Under the pieces are notes generated by a model. It saw nothing but the letters and a program-made list of their open reading frames with translations. It was not told the origin of the DNA and did no database searches. Shown here piece by piece: positions 37,129 to 44,521 of a stretch of 64,000 bases of DNA (position 1 is its first letter; each line of letters starts with the position of its first letter). The DNA is taken from positions 1 to 64,000 of the forward strand of contig NZ_FPBA01000006.1 of assembly GCF_900116515.1 (NCBI RefSeq), given 5' to 3'. This DNA is from Geodermatophilus amargosae (GTDB lineage Bacteria; Actinomycetota; Actinomycetes; Mycobacteriales; Geodermatophilaceae). The translations under genes were made by a program, and so were the position numbers.

Positions 37129-38274
37129 ATGCGCCACTCGCTCTACGAGGCCGAGCACGAGGACCTCCGCCAGACCGTCCGCACGTGGCTGGAGAAGAAC
37201 GTCGCCCCGTTCCACGGCCAGTGGGAGCGCGACGGCGTCGTCCCGCGCGAGGTGTGGCTCTCCGGCGGCGAGCAGGGCCTGCTGGGCTTCGACGTCGACG
37301 AGCGCTTCGGCGGCGGCGGGGTCCGCGACTTCCGCTACAACGCCGTCCTCGACGAGGAGGTCACCCGGGTCGGCGCCAGCGGCCTGGGCTTCGGCCTGCA
37401 CAACGACGTCGTCGCGCCGTACCTCCGGGACCTGTGCACCCAGGAGCAGGCGGCGCGCTGGCTGCCCGGCTTCTGCCGCGGCGAGCTCATCACCGCCATC
37501 GCCATGACCGAGCCCGGCACCGGCAGCGACCTGCAGTCCATCCGCACCACGGCGCGCCGCGACGGCGACTCGTGGGTGCTGAACGGCGCCAAGACGTTCA
37601 TCACCAACGGCATCAACGCCGACCTGGTCATCGTGGTGGCCCGCACCGACCCCGACGCCCCCGGCTCGCGCGGCACCAGCCTGCTCGTCGTCGAGCGGGG
37701 CATGCCCGGCTTCACCCGCGGCCGCAACCTCGACAAGGTGGGCCTCAAGGCCCAGGACACCGCCGAGCTGTTCTTCGACGAGGTCCGGGTGCCGGCGGAG
37801 AACCTGCTCGGCACGGAGAACCGCGGCTTCGCCCACCTCATGGAGAACCTGCCCCAGGAGCGGCTGTCGATCGCCGTGGGCGCGGTGGCCGCCTGCGAGA
37901 CGGTGCTCGCCCAGACCCGGGAGTACGTCACCGGCCGGACCGCCTTCGGCCGGCCGGTGGGGAGTTTCCAGAACAGCCGGTTCGTCCTCGCCGAGCTGCA
38001 CACCGAGACGACGATCGCGCGGACCTTCGTCGACGAGTGCGTGCGCCAGCTCGGCACCGGCGAGCTGACCGCCGTCGACGCGGCGATGGCCAAGTACTGG
38101 ACCAGCGAGCTGCAGAACAAGGTCGCCGACCGCTGCCTGCAGCTGCACGGCGGCTACGGCTACATGGACGAGTACCCGGTGTCGAAGGCCTGGCGCGACG
38201 CCCGCGTGCAGTCGATCTACGGCGGCACGAACGAGATCATGCGCGAGATCATCGGCCGCTCGATGGGCCTGTGA
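37129..38274 (+). CDS. Acyl-CoA dehydrogenase
   Basis: A 381-residue FAD flavoenzyme oxidising acyl-CoA to 2-enoyl-CoA. Seen are A-M-T-E-P-G-T-G-S-D-L-Q-S near 125 (flavin/substrate binding), W-V-L-N-G-A-K-T-F-I-T-N-G near 147-159, R-x-A-F-G-R-P near 270, L-Q-L-H-G-G-Y-G-Y and the catalytic-Glu segment Y-G-G-T-N-E-I-M-R-E near 365. ATG 37129 is preceded at 7 bases by CACACT, a -10-like hexamer. The MFS gene starts 7 bp downstream. Confidence 0.94.
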   Translation: MRHSLYEAEHEDLRQTVRTWLEKNVAPFHGQWERDGVVPREVWLSGGEQGLLGFDVDERFGGGGVRDFRYNAVLDEEVTRVGASGLGFGLHNDVVAPYLRDLCTQEQAARWLPGFCRGELITAIAMTEPGTGSDLQSIRTTARRDGDSWVLNGAKTFITNGINADLVIVVARTDPDAPGSRGTSLLVVERGMPGFTRGRNLDKVGLKAQDTAELFFDEVRVPAENLLGTENRGFAHLMENLPQERLSIAVGAVAACETVLAQTREYVTGRTAFGRPVGSFQNSRFVLAELHTETTIARTFVDECVRQLGTGELTAVDAAMAKYWTSELQNKVADRCLQLHGGYGYMDEYPVSKAWRDARVQSIYGGTNEIMREIIGRSMGL

Positions 38275-38281
38275 GCCGGCC

Positions 38282-39547
38282 GTGACGACGGAGCCCCTGA
38301 CCACCGGGGTCGCCCCCGACGTCGAGCGGGTCCAGCGGCGGACGGTCGGCGTCCTGTCCGGCGCCGTCGCGCTCGGCGGGCTGGGCATCACCGTCGGGAT
38401 CACCGTCGGCGGGCTCCTGGCGCGCGACGTCGCCGGCACCGACGCCGCGGCCGGGCTGGGGCAGACGGCGGGCGTGCTGGGCGCCGCGGTCCTCGCCGTC
38501 CCGCTCGCGCGGCTGTCGGACCGCGCCGGGCGGCGGGCGGGGCTGGCCGCCGGGTACGCCGTCGCGGTCGGCGGCGCGGTCCTCACCGTCGTCGCGGCGG
38601 CGCTGTCGTCGCTGCCGCTGCTGCTGGCCGGGCTGTTCGCCTTCGGCGCCGCCACCGCCTGCAGCCTGCAGGCGCGCTACGCCGCCGCCGACCTCGCCGT
38701 GCCGGAGCGGCGCGGCCGGGCGCTGTCCCTGGTGGTGTGGGCCACGACGGTCGGCTCGGTGGTCGGGCCCAACCTCGCCGGGCCCGGCGCCGACCTGGGC
38801 CGGGCGCTGGGGCTGCCCGCGCTCGGTGGCGGGTTCGTCCTCGCGGCCGCGGTGCTGGCCGTCGTCGCGGTCGGGCTGCAGCTCGCGCTGCGGCCGGACC
38901 CGCTGCTGCTCGCCCGGCGGCTGCGCGACGGCGCCGGCCCGGCGCCCGTCCGCCCACGGCGGGCCACCCGCGCCGCGCTGGCCGCCGTGTGGGCCGACCC
39001 CGGCGGCCGTCTCGGCATCGTCGCCGTCGTCGTCTCGCACGCGGTGATGGTCGGCGTGATGGTGATGACCCCGGTGCACATGGGGCACGCCGGAGGGCAC
39101 GACGACGCGACGACGCTGCGGCTGGTCGGCCTGGTCATCAGCGTGCACGTCGCCGGGATGTACCTGTTCAGCCCGCTGGTCGGACTGCTCGCCGACCGGG
39201 TCGGCCGGCGGGCGACGGTCGCGGCCGGCGGGCTGCTGCTCCTGGCCGCCGCGGTGATCGCGGGCACGGCCCCGCCCGAGGCGACGGCGCGGCTGAGCGT
39301 CGGTCTGCTGCTGCTCGGGCTCGGCTGGTCGTGCGGGCTGATCGCGGGCTCGACGCTGGTCACCGAGTCGGTGTCGGCGGAGGTGCGGCCGACCGCTCAG
39401 GGCGGCACCGACCTGCTCATGGGGCTGGGGGCGGCCGTCGCCGGCGCCGTCGGCGGGCCGCTGCTCGCCCTCGGCGGCTTCGGCCTGGTGGCCGGGGTGT
39501 CGGCGGTGCTGGTGGTCCCGCTCGCGCTGGTGTGGGTCCGGCGCTGA
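38282..39547 (+). CDS. MFS transporter
   Basis: A 421-residue membrane protein with about twelve hydrophobic segments and the MFS loop motif (L-S-D-R-A-G-R-R near residues 79-86; repeated as L-A-D-R-V-G-R-R after segment 7). Probably a proton-driven exporter; the substrate is unknown. A central cytoplasmic loop (about 205-240) is Arg-rich. Starts with GTG 7 bp after the dehydrogenase, so the two are likely cotranscribed. Confidence 0.88.
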   Translation: MTTEPLTTGVAPDVERVQRRTVGVLSGAVALGGLGITVGITVGGLLARDVAGTDAAAGLGQTAGVLGAAVLAVPLARLSDRAGRRAGLAAGYAVAVGGAVLTVVAAALSSLPLLLAGLFAFGAATACSLQARYAAADLAVPERRGRALSLVVWATTVGSVVGPNLAGPGADLGRALGLPALGGGFVLAAAVLAVVAVGLQLALRPDPLLLARRLRDGAGPAPVRPRRATRAALAAVWADPGGRLGIVAVVVSHAVMVGVMVMTPVHMGHAGGHDDATTLRLVGLVISVHVAGMYLFSPLVGLLADRVGRRATVAAGGLLLLAAAVIAGTAPPEATARLSVGLLLLGLGWSCGLIAGSTLVTESVSAEVRPTAQGGTDLLMGLGAAVAGAVGGPLLALGGFGLVAGVSAVLVVPLALVWVRR

Positions 39548-39557
39548 CCGCTGGCGC

Positions 39558-39668
39558 TCAGTGGCCGCGCATGTTGCGCCACAGCACCACGAGCGTGACC
39601 AGCATGCAGAGCGCGATGCCGATCTCGAGGACGACGTCCCACGTCGCCGAGCCCGTGGTGGGGAACAC
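39558..39668 (-). CDS. Small single-pass membrane protein (36 residues)
   Basis: A GTG-started ORF of 36 codons on the minus strand between the MFS gene and marR. It reads as a short polar start (F-P-T-T-G-S-A), a hydrophobic helix (V-V-L-E-I-G-I-A-L-C-M-L-V-T-L-V-V-L-W) and a basic end (R-N-M-R-G-H), a good transmembrane profile with positive-inside tail. A G-rich run (CTGGGGG) lies just upstream of the start. Conservation was not tested, so this is a proposal. Confidence 0.5.
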   Translation of the reverse strand: MFPTTGSATWDVVLEIGIALCMLVTLVVLWRNMRGH

Positions 39669-39693
39669 GCCCCCAGCCTAGCCGCCCTGATAT

Positions 39694-39710
39694 CGTGAAG
39701 GTACTTCACG
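39694..39710. promoter_or_regulatory. MarR-type operator before marR
   Basis: Perfect inverted repeat CGTGAAG-GTA-CTTCACG, 18 bases upstream of the marR ATG and directly before its ribosome-binding site (GCAGGAGG). Position and symmetry fit autorepression by the MarR dimer. Confidence 0.7.
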
Positions 39711-39727
39711 GTGCAGGAGGCTCACGA

Positions 39728-40177
39728 ATGGCGGACGCCCGGATCGCCGCGCTCGACAGGGTCCTCGAGGTCACCGTCCTGCTCGGCCGGGACATGACGA
39801 CGTCGCTCGCGGCCGCCGGGCTGACCGTCGCGCGCACGACGCTGCTGTGGCGGCTGCGCGCCGCCGGCCCGAGCACCCAGCGGGCCCTCGCCGACGCTCT
39901 GGGGGTCAGCGCCCGCAACGTCACCGGGCTGGTCGACGGGCTGGCCGAGGCCGGCCTGGTGACCCGGGAGCCGCACCCGACCGACCGTCGGGCCACCCTC
40001 GTGACGCTGACTCCCCGGGCCGAGGCACTGCTCACGGAGATGGCGGCCGGCCGGGCCGGGCTCGCCGAGCAGCTCTTCGGCGGGCTGCCGCCCGAGCGGC
40101 TCGACGGGCTGGTGTCCGCGCTGGACGAGGTCCTCGAGCGGCTGCGGGCGCTGGTCCCGGACGGAGCGGCGTCGTGA
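39728..40177 (+). CDS. MarR-family transcriptional regulator
   Basis: A 149-residue winged-helix regulator. The recognition region S-T-Q-R-A-L-A-D-A-L-G-V-S-A-R-N-V-T-G-L-V-D-G-L near 52-75 and the wing (R-E-P-H-P-T-D-R-R-A-T-L-V) near 85-97 are typical; the D-x-R-A signature is seen as D-R-R-A. ATG 39728 was chosen for its AGGAGG site. Its stop overlaps the next gene's GTG by 3 bases (GTGA), so the membrane protein downstream is the likely regulated partner. Confidence 0.9.
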   Translation: MADARIAALDRVLEVTVLLGRDMTTSLAAAGLTVARTTLLWRLRAAGPSTQRALADALGVSARNVTGLVDGLAEAGLVTREPHPTDRRATLVTLTPRAEALLTEMAAGRAGLAEQLFGGLPPERLDGLVSALDEVLERLRALVPDGAAS

Positions 40178-40845
40178 CCGTGGTCGGGCTGCTCCGGAAG
40201 GCGGTCGCCTTCGAGGTCGGCATGTGGCGCAGCCTGGGGCGCTGGGTCCGGCGCCGCCCCGACGTGCCGGCCGGCGCCGACGCCTTCCCGTACGCCTCGG
40301 CGGTCACGCCGGTGCTGTGGACGTTCGTCGTCCTGTCGGCGATCGAGATACCGCTGGTCGACTGGCTGCTGCCATGGCGGTCCGCGCGGATCGCGCTGCT
40401 CGTGGTCGGGGTCTACGGCCTGCTGTGGATGATCGGCCTGCTCGCGTCGATGAAGGTGTACCCGCACAGCGTCGGTGACGGCGGCCTGCGGGTGCGGTCG
40501 GGCTCCTCGGTCGACGTCTCGGTGCCGTGGGAGGAGATCGCCGCGGTCCGGGTCCGGCGGCGCAGCGTCGAGGGCTCGCGCACCGTCGTCGTCGAGGAGG
40601 AGGGCGAGCGGCGCGCGGTGTCGGTGACGGTCATGTCGTCGACCCAGGTCGACGTCGAGCTGCGGACGCCGCTGGTGCTGCCGCTCGCGCGGACCCACGG
40701 CCGGCCGGTGACCGAGCTGCGGCTGGCCGCCGACGACCCGGCGGCGCTGGTCCGCCGGCTGCGGGCCGGGCTCGCCGGCCACGCCGCTCGAGACGAGGCC
40801 GCGCGGACCGATGCGGCCGCCCGTGCCGACGGGGACGCGCGCTAG
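40174..40845 (+). CDS. Hypothetical membrane protein, PH-like C-terminal domain
   Basis: A 223-residue protein of unknown function. Two transmembrane helices (about 47-67 and 73-93) are followed by a beta-rich cytoplasmic domain (G-G-L-R-V-R-S-G-S-S-V-D-V-S-V-P-W-E-E-I-A-A-V) that resembles bacterial PH domains, then an Ala/Arg/Asp-rich tail. Coupled to marR by a GTGA overlap. The stop TAG is shared with the -10 of the next gene. Confidence 0.7.
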   Translation: MTVVGLLRKAVAFEVGMWRSLGRWVRRRPDVPAGADAFPYASAVTPVLWTFVVLSAIEIPLVDWLLPWRSARIALLVVGVYGLLWMIGLLASMKVYPHSVGDGGLRVRSGSSVDVSVPWEEIAAVRVRRRSVEGSRTVVVEEEGERRAVSVTVMSSTQVDVELRTPLVLPLARTHGRPVTELRLAADDPAALVRRLRAGLAGHAARDEAARTDAAARADGDAR

Positions 40846-40848
40846 CGT
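40843..40848 (+). promoter_or_regulatory. -10 hexamer of the DUF3046 gene built on a stop codon
   Basis: TAGCGT overlaps the upstream TAG stop and ends 7 bases before the GTG at 40856, giving a leaderless start. Confidence 0.5.
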
Positions 40849-40855
40849 CGGGGAC

Positions 40856-41050
40856 GTGCGCCTGCAGGAGTTCTGGTCCCGGTTGGAGGCCCAGTTCGGG
40901 TCGATGCGGGCGCAGAGCGTGGCGCGCGACCACGTGTTCGCCGTCCTCGGCGGCCGCTCCGCCGTCGAGGCGATCGACGCGGGCGTGCCGGTGCGCCGGG
41001 TGTGGCTGGCGATCTGCGAGGAGTACGAGGTGCCCCCGAAGGACCGCTGA
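40856..41050 (+). CDS. DUF3046 domain-containing protein
   Basis: A 64-residue protein that matches DUF3046 end to end (R-L-Q-E-F-W-x-R-L-E-A-Q-F-G at the start, V-F-A-V-L-G-G-R-S-A, W-L-A-I-C-E-E-Y-E-V-P near the end). This family is found almost only in actinobacteria and nearly always just before recA. Its function is unknown. GTG 40856 follows a TAGCGT -10 by 7 bases. Confidence 0.88.
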   Translation: MRLQEFWSRLEAQFGSMRAQSVARDHVFAVLGGRSAVEAIDAGVPVRRVWLAICEEYEVPPKDR

Positions 41051-41087
41051 GCCGGCTGTCCAGACCGTCGGCGGCGTGTCGCTCGAC

Positions 41088-41103
41088 TCGAACACGTGTT
41101 CGC
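41088..41103. promoter_or_regulatory. SOS box (LexA site) of recA
   Basis: TCGAAC-ACGT-GTTCGC, one base from the actinobacterial consensus TCGAAC-N4-GTTCGA. It lies about 145 bases upstream of the recA start, in the 194-bp gap after the DUF3046 gene. Confidence 0.85.
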
Positions 41104-41244
41104 CCTACAGTGGCACCCGCGTCCACAGGGGGGTCGTCCCTCCACAGGTCGAGTCGGTCACCGGAAAGTGTCAGACCCCCGGCCTAGCGTCGCCTCCGAC
41201 ACGGCATCGACTCCACGACACGCGACTTCCCGAAGGTGAGCACC

Positions 41245-42276
41245 ATGGCAACGCTCGACCGCGACAAGGCCCTCGACATGGCCCTCGCCCAGATCGACAA
41301 GCAGTTCGGCAAGGGTTCCGTCATGCGCCTGGGCGACTCGCCCGAGGTCGCCATGCGGGTCATCCCGACCGGCTCCATCGCCCTCGACATCGCCCTCGGC
41401 GTCGGTGGCCTGCCGCGTGGCCGCGTCGTCGAGATCTACGGCCCGGAGGCCTCCGGCAAGACCACGGTCGCCCTGCACGCGGTGGCCAACGCCCAGGCAG
41501 CCGGCGGCATCGTCGCCTTCATCGACGCCGAGCACGCGCTCGACCCGGAGTACGCCCGCGCGATCGGCGTCGACACCGACGCGCTGCTGGTCAGCCAGCC
41601 CGACACCGGTGAGCAGGCCCTCGAGATCGCCGACATGCTGATCCGCTCCGGCGCGCTCGACCTCATCGTCGTCGACTCCGTGGCCGCCCTCGTGCCCCGC
41701 GCCGAGATCGAGGGCGAGATGGGCGACAGCCACGTCGGTCTCCAGGCCCGGCTGATGAGCCAGGCGCTGCGCAAGATCACCGGCGCGCTCAGCAACTCGG
41801 GCACGACCTGCATCTTCATCAACCAGCTGCGCGAGAAGGTCGGCGTCGTCTACGGCTCGCCGGAGGTCACCACCGGCGGGCGGGCGTTGAAGTTCTACGC
41901 CTCGGTCCGGATCGACATCCGCCGCATCGAGACCCTCAAGCAGGGCACCGAGGCCGTCGGCAGCCGGGTCCGCGTCAAGGTTGTCAAGAACAAGGTCGCC
42001 GCCCCGTTCAAGCAGGCGGAGCTCGACCTCATCTGGGGTACGGGCTTCAGCCGTGAGGGCGGCCTGATCGACATCGGCGTGGAGCAGGGCTTCGTCCGCA
42101 AGTCCGGCGCCTGGTACACGTACGACGGCGACCAGCTCGGGCAGGGCAAGGAGAACGCCCGCGGCTTCCTGCGCGACAACCCCGACCTCGCCGACGAGAT
42201 CGAGAAGAAGATCAAGGAGAAGCTGGGCATCGGCCCGCAGGTCGACGCCCCGGCCGCTGACCCGGTCGACTTCTGA
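41245..42276 (+). CDS. recA: Recombinase RecA
   Basis: A 343-residue recombinase that forms filaments on single-stranded DNA, drives strand exchange and triggers LexA self-cleavage. Walker A (G-P-E-A-S-G-K-T) starts at residue 66; the L-I-V-V-D-S-V Walker B, the L1/L2 DNA loops (including I-N-Q-L-R-E-K) and the K-A-E-x-E/D-I core are intact; no intein. ATG 41245 is preferred over GTG 41236 because GAAGG at 41232-41236 is then properly spaced. An SOS box lies upstream and recX follows after 8 bp. Confidence 0.98.
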   Translation: MATLDRDKALDMALAQIDKQFGKGSVMRLGDSPEVAMRVIPTGSIALDIALGVGGLPRGRVVEIYGPEASGKTTVALHAVANAQAAGGIVAFIDAEHALDPEYARAIGVDTDALLVSQPDTGEQALEIADMLIRSGALDLIVVDSVAALVPRAEIEGEMGDSHVGLQARLMSQALRKITGALSNSGTTCIFINQLREKVGVVYGSPEVTTGGRALKFYASVRIDIRRIETLKQGTEAVGSRVRVKVVKNKVAAPFKQAELDLIWGTGFSREGGLIDIGVEQGFVRKSGAWYTYDGDQLGQGKENARGFLRDNPDLADEIEKKIKEKLGIGPQVDAPAADPVDF

Positions 42277-42284
42277 GCGACGTC

Positions 42285-43013
42285 GTGACCGGCTGGTCCG
42301 GCTCGAGCTCCGGGTGGGCCGACGCCGAGCAGTCCGACCGACCCTCCGGCCGGCGTGGTCGCGGTCCCCGTGACCGCGCCGGCCGCTCCTGGCGGCGAGC
42401 CGGGCCGTCCCCTGACCCGGACGGTCCGGCCGCCGCCGACCCCGACGCCGCACCGGGTGCCGGCGGTCCCCGCGACGCCGCCGCCGACGACCCGGGCGAT
42501 CCCGAGTCGGTGGCCCGCGCAATCTGCCTGCGGGCGCTGACCGGTGCGGCCAAGACGCGTCAACAGCTGGCCGACCTGCTCGAGCGGCGCGGAGTCCCCG
42601 AGGACGCCGCGACCGCCGTCCTCGACCGGTTCGGCGAGGTCGGCCTCATCGACGACGCCGCCTTCGCCCGCGCCTGGGTCACCTCCCGGCAGGCCGGCCG
42701 GGGCCTGGCCCGCCGGGCGCTGCGGGCGGAACTGCGCGCCAAGGGCGTTGACGGCGAGGACGCCGAGCAGGCCCTCGCCCAGGTCGACGACGAGGACGAA
42801 CGGGCCTCCGCCCGGCACCTGGTCGAGCGGCGCCTCCCGGCGCTGCGCCGGGTGGACCGGGTCACCGCCACCCGCCGCCTGGTCGGGATGCTGGCCCGCA
42901 AGGGCTACAACGGTGGCCTGGCCGGTGCGGTGGTGCGCGAGGTCCTCGACGAGACCGGCTTCGGCGACCCCGACCTCCCCGGCGAGTCCGGCTGGGACGC
43001 CGGGGACGACTGA
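42285..43013 (+). CDS. recX: Regulatory protein RecX
   Basis: A 242-residue modulator that limits RecA filament growth. The first 75 residues are a Pro/Gly/Asp/Arg-rich low-complexity tail, followed by three RecX three-helix repeats (A-x-x-I-C-L-R-A-L-T near 80; L-I-D-D-A-A-F-A-R-A-W near 122; R-L-V-G-M-L-A-R-K-G-Y near 200). GTG 42285 lies 8 bp after recA, so the pair is cotranscribed and SOS-controlled. Confidence 0.92.
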   Translation: MTGWSGSSSGWADAEQSDRPSGRRGRGPRDRAGRSWRRAGPSPDPDGPAAADPDAAPGAGGPRDAAADDPGDPESVARAICLRALTGAAKTRQQLADLLERRGVPEDAATAVLDRFGEVGLIDDAAFARAWVTSRQAGRGLARRALRAELRAKGVDGEDAEQALAQVDDEDERASARHLVERRLPALRRVDRVTATRRLVGMLARKGYNGGLAGAVVREVLDETGFGDPDLPGESGWDAGDD

Positions 43014-43025
43014 GGGCTGCTCTGC

Positions 43026-43055
43026 CCCGTCGTTGCGCTCTGCGCGGACGACGGG
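43026..43055 (+). terminator. Terminator-like hairpin after recX
   Basis: CCCGTCGT (43026-43033) pairs with ACGACGGG (43048-43055), 8-bp stem, 12 bases after the recX stop. Confidence 0.55.
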
Positions 43056-43089
43056 TGGCGCGGGCGTCCCGATGACCTAGCGTCCCGGC

Positions 43090-43779
43090 ATGAGCGTGCG
43101 CGAGATCGTCCCGGGCCTGCACCTGCTGGCGCTCGGCATCAGCAACGCCTACCTCTGGCAGGGCGAGGACGGCGTCACCCTGGTCGACACCGGCCTGCCG
43201 GGCAGTGCACCGGCGATCGCCGAGGCCCTGACCGGTCTCGGCCTGCGGCGCGAGGACGTGCGTCGCGTCGTGTTGACCCACTTCCACGACGACCATTGCG
43301 GCTCGGCGGCCGCGGTGCACGCCTGGAACGGCGCGCCGGTGGTCGTGGGGGCAGCAGACGCGCCGGTCGTGCGTCAGGACCGGCCGGGTCCGGAGCCGGT
43401 GATCACACCCGCGGAGGAGGAGCTCTTCGCCCGCGCGTCGGCGGACACATCGCGGGCACCCGCCTGCCGGCCGGTGCAGCCGGCCGTCGACGGGGACGTG
43501 CTCGGCGGGGGAGTGAGGGTGCTCGGCGTCCCGGGTCACACGCCGGGAAGCATCGCCGTGCACCTGCCGGAGGCGGGCGTTCTGCTGACCGGCGACACGG
43601 TCGCCGAGTCCGACGGCGACCTGATCCTGGGCCCGTTCAACACCGACCGGGCGCAGGCCTGGACCTCGCTGCAGCGGTTGGCCGCCCTGGACGCCGACGT
43701 GGTCTGTCCCGGCCACGGCCGGCCGCTCGTCGGGGGCGCGGCCGCCGCGCTGCGCGCGGCCACCGACCCCTTCGGCTGA
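43090..43779 (+). CDS. MBL-fold metallo-hydrolase
   Basis: A 229-residue metallo-beta-lactamase-fold hydrolase. The zinc motif H-F-H-D-D-H (T-H-F-H-D-D-H-C-G-S) is near residues 61-66, with further ligands in G-V-P-G-H-T-P-G-S near 148, L-L-T-G-D-T-V near 164 and C-P-G-H-G-R-P near 205. The substrate is unknown (lactonase, glyoxalase II-like and thioesterase-like members exist). ATG 43090 is preceded at 6 bases by TAGCGT (43078-43083), so the mRNA is probably leaderless. Confidence 0.88.
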   Translation: MSVREIVPGLHLLALGISNAYLWQGEDGVTLVDTGLPGSAPAIAEALTGLGLRREDVRRVVLTHFHDDHCGSAAAVHAWNGAPVVVGAADAPVVRQDRPGPEPVITPAEEELFARASADTSRAPACRPVQPAVDGDVLGGGVRVLGVPGHTPGSIAVHLPEAGVLLTGDTVAESDGDLILGPFNTDRAQAWTSLQRLAALDADVVCPGHGRPLVGGAAAALRAATDPFG

Positions 43780-43788
43780 GCCGGGCGC

Positions 43789-44397
43789 TCAGCCGGCCAG
43801 CGGGGCGACGGCCAGCTGGGCGGGCATGGCCTGGGTCGCCACCTCCGCGGTCGGCAGGGGCCGGGGGAGCACGGCCTCGGCCGGCACGGCCTGCAGCGGC
43901 ACCGCCTCGGCGGGCACGGCCTGCAGGGGCATCGCCTCGGCGGGCACGGCCTGCAGCGGCATCGCCTCGGCGGCCAGGCCGGCGGACTCGGGCCGGCCGG
44001 TCCACGCGGTCAGGTCCACGGCGACGCCGTCGGGAGCCTCGTCGTCGGCGACCAGCCATGCGCCCTGGCCGTCGAGCCGGGCGGCCAGCCACTGCTGGAT
44101 CTGCTGCTCGAACGTGCGGTGGGGCATCACCGCCGGCCGGCTGACCGGGCCGAGGAAGGTCAGGTCGCGCTCGGTGCCGTCGGTGCCCCGCAGCACCACC
44201 CGGCAGCGCGCCCGGCGGTGCCGCGCCGGCGGCACGGCCTCGCGGACGACGGCGGACCCTGCACCGGCGGCGATCGCGAACTGGGGCGCGGCCGCACGCA
44301 GGCGGTTCACGAACTCCTGGGCGAGGTCGACCTGGCCGTCGGGCAGGCGCACCACGGAGGGCAGCGGAGGCACGACGGGGCGGAGAGCGGTGTCCAC
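43789..44397 (-). CDS. Hypothetical protein with decapeptide repeats
   Basis: A 202-residue protein I do not recognise. Residues 1-135 look folded (L-P-D-G-Q-V-D-L-A-Q-E-F-V-N-R-L, then R-C-R-V-V-L-R-G-T-D-G-T and E-Q-Q-I-Q-Q-W-L-A-A-R-L). Residues 143-172 are three copies of A-E-A-M/V-P-L-Q-A-V-P, followed by a decayed fourth. There is no signal peptide or membrane segment. It is convergent with the metallo-hydrolase (9 bp apart). Start GTG has GAGAGGG upstream. Confidence 0.65.
   Translation of the reverse strand: MDTALRPVVPPLPSVVRLPDGQVDLAQEFVNRLRAAAPQFAIAAGAGSAVVREAVPPARHRRARCRVVLRGTDGTERDLTFLGPVSRPAVMPHRTFEQQIQQWLAARLDGQGAWLVADDEAPDGVAVDLTAWTGRPESAGLAAEAMPLQAVPAEAMPLQAVPAEAVPLQAVPAEAVLPRPLPTAEVATQAMPAQLAVAPLAG
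43882..43971. repeat. Three 30-bp tandem repeats in coding sequence
   Basis: In-frame 30-bp units encoding the decapeptide A-E-A-M/V-P-L-Q-A-V-P of the hypothetical protein. Units differ by only a few bases, so the expansion is recent. Confidence 0.85.
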
Positions 44398-44521
44398 GAC
44401 GGCCCTCTCGGCAGCCGTCCCGCCCGGCCTGACCGCCCGCGGGGTGCGCGCGGGCGGCGGGACGGGCGGGACGCGCCGTGACCGTCCCGTGTCCCCTGTG
44501 GTCGTCGGCGGGACCAGCGGG

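Noticed and set aside
31764-38285. A 2173-codon open frame on the plus strand opposite lhr.
   Set aside because: It is antisense to the well-supported Lhr gene, is low-complexity (Arg/Gly/Ala), and contains the real acyl-CoA dehydrogenase sequence only as a shifted frame. Long antisense frames are expected at this GC content.
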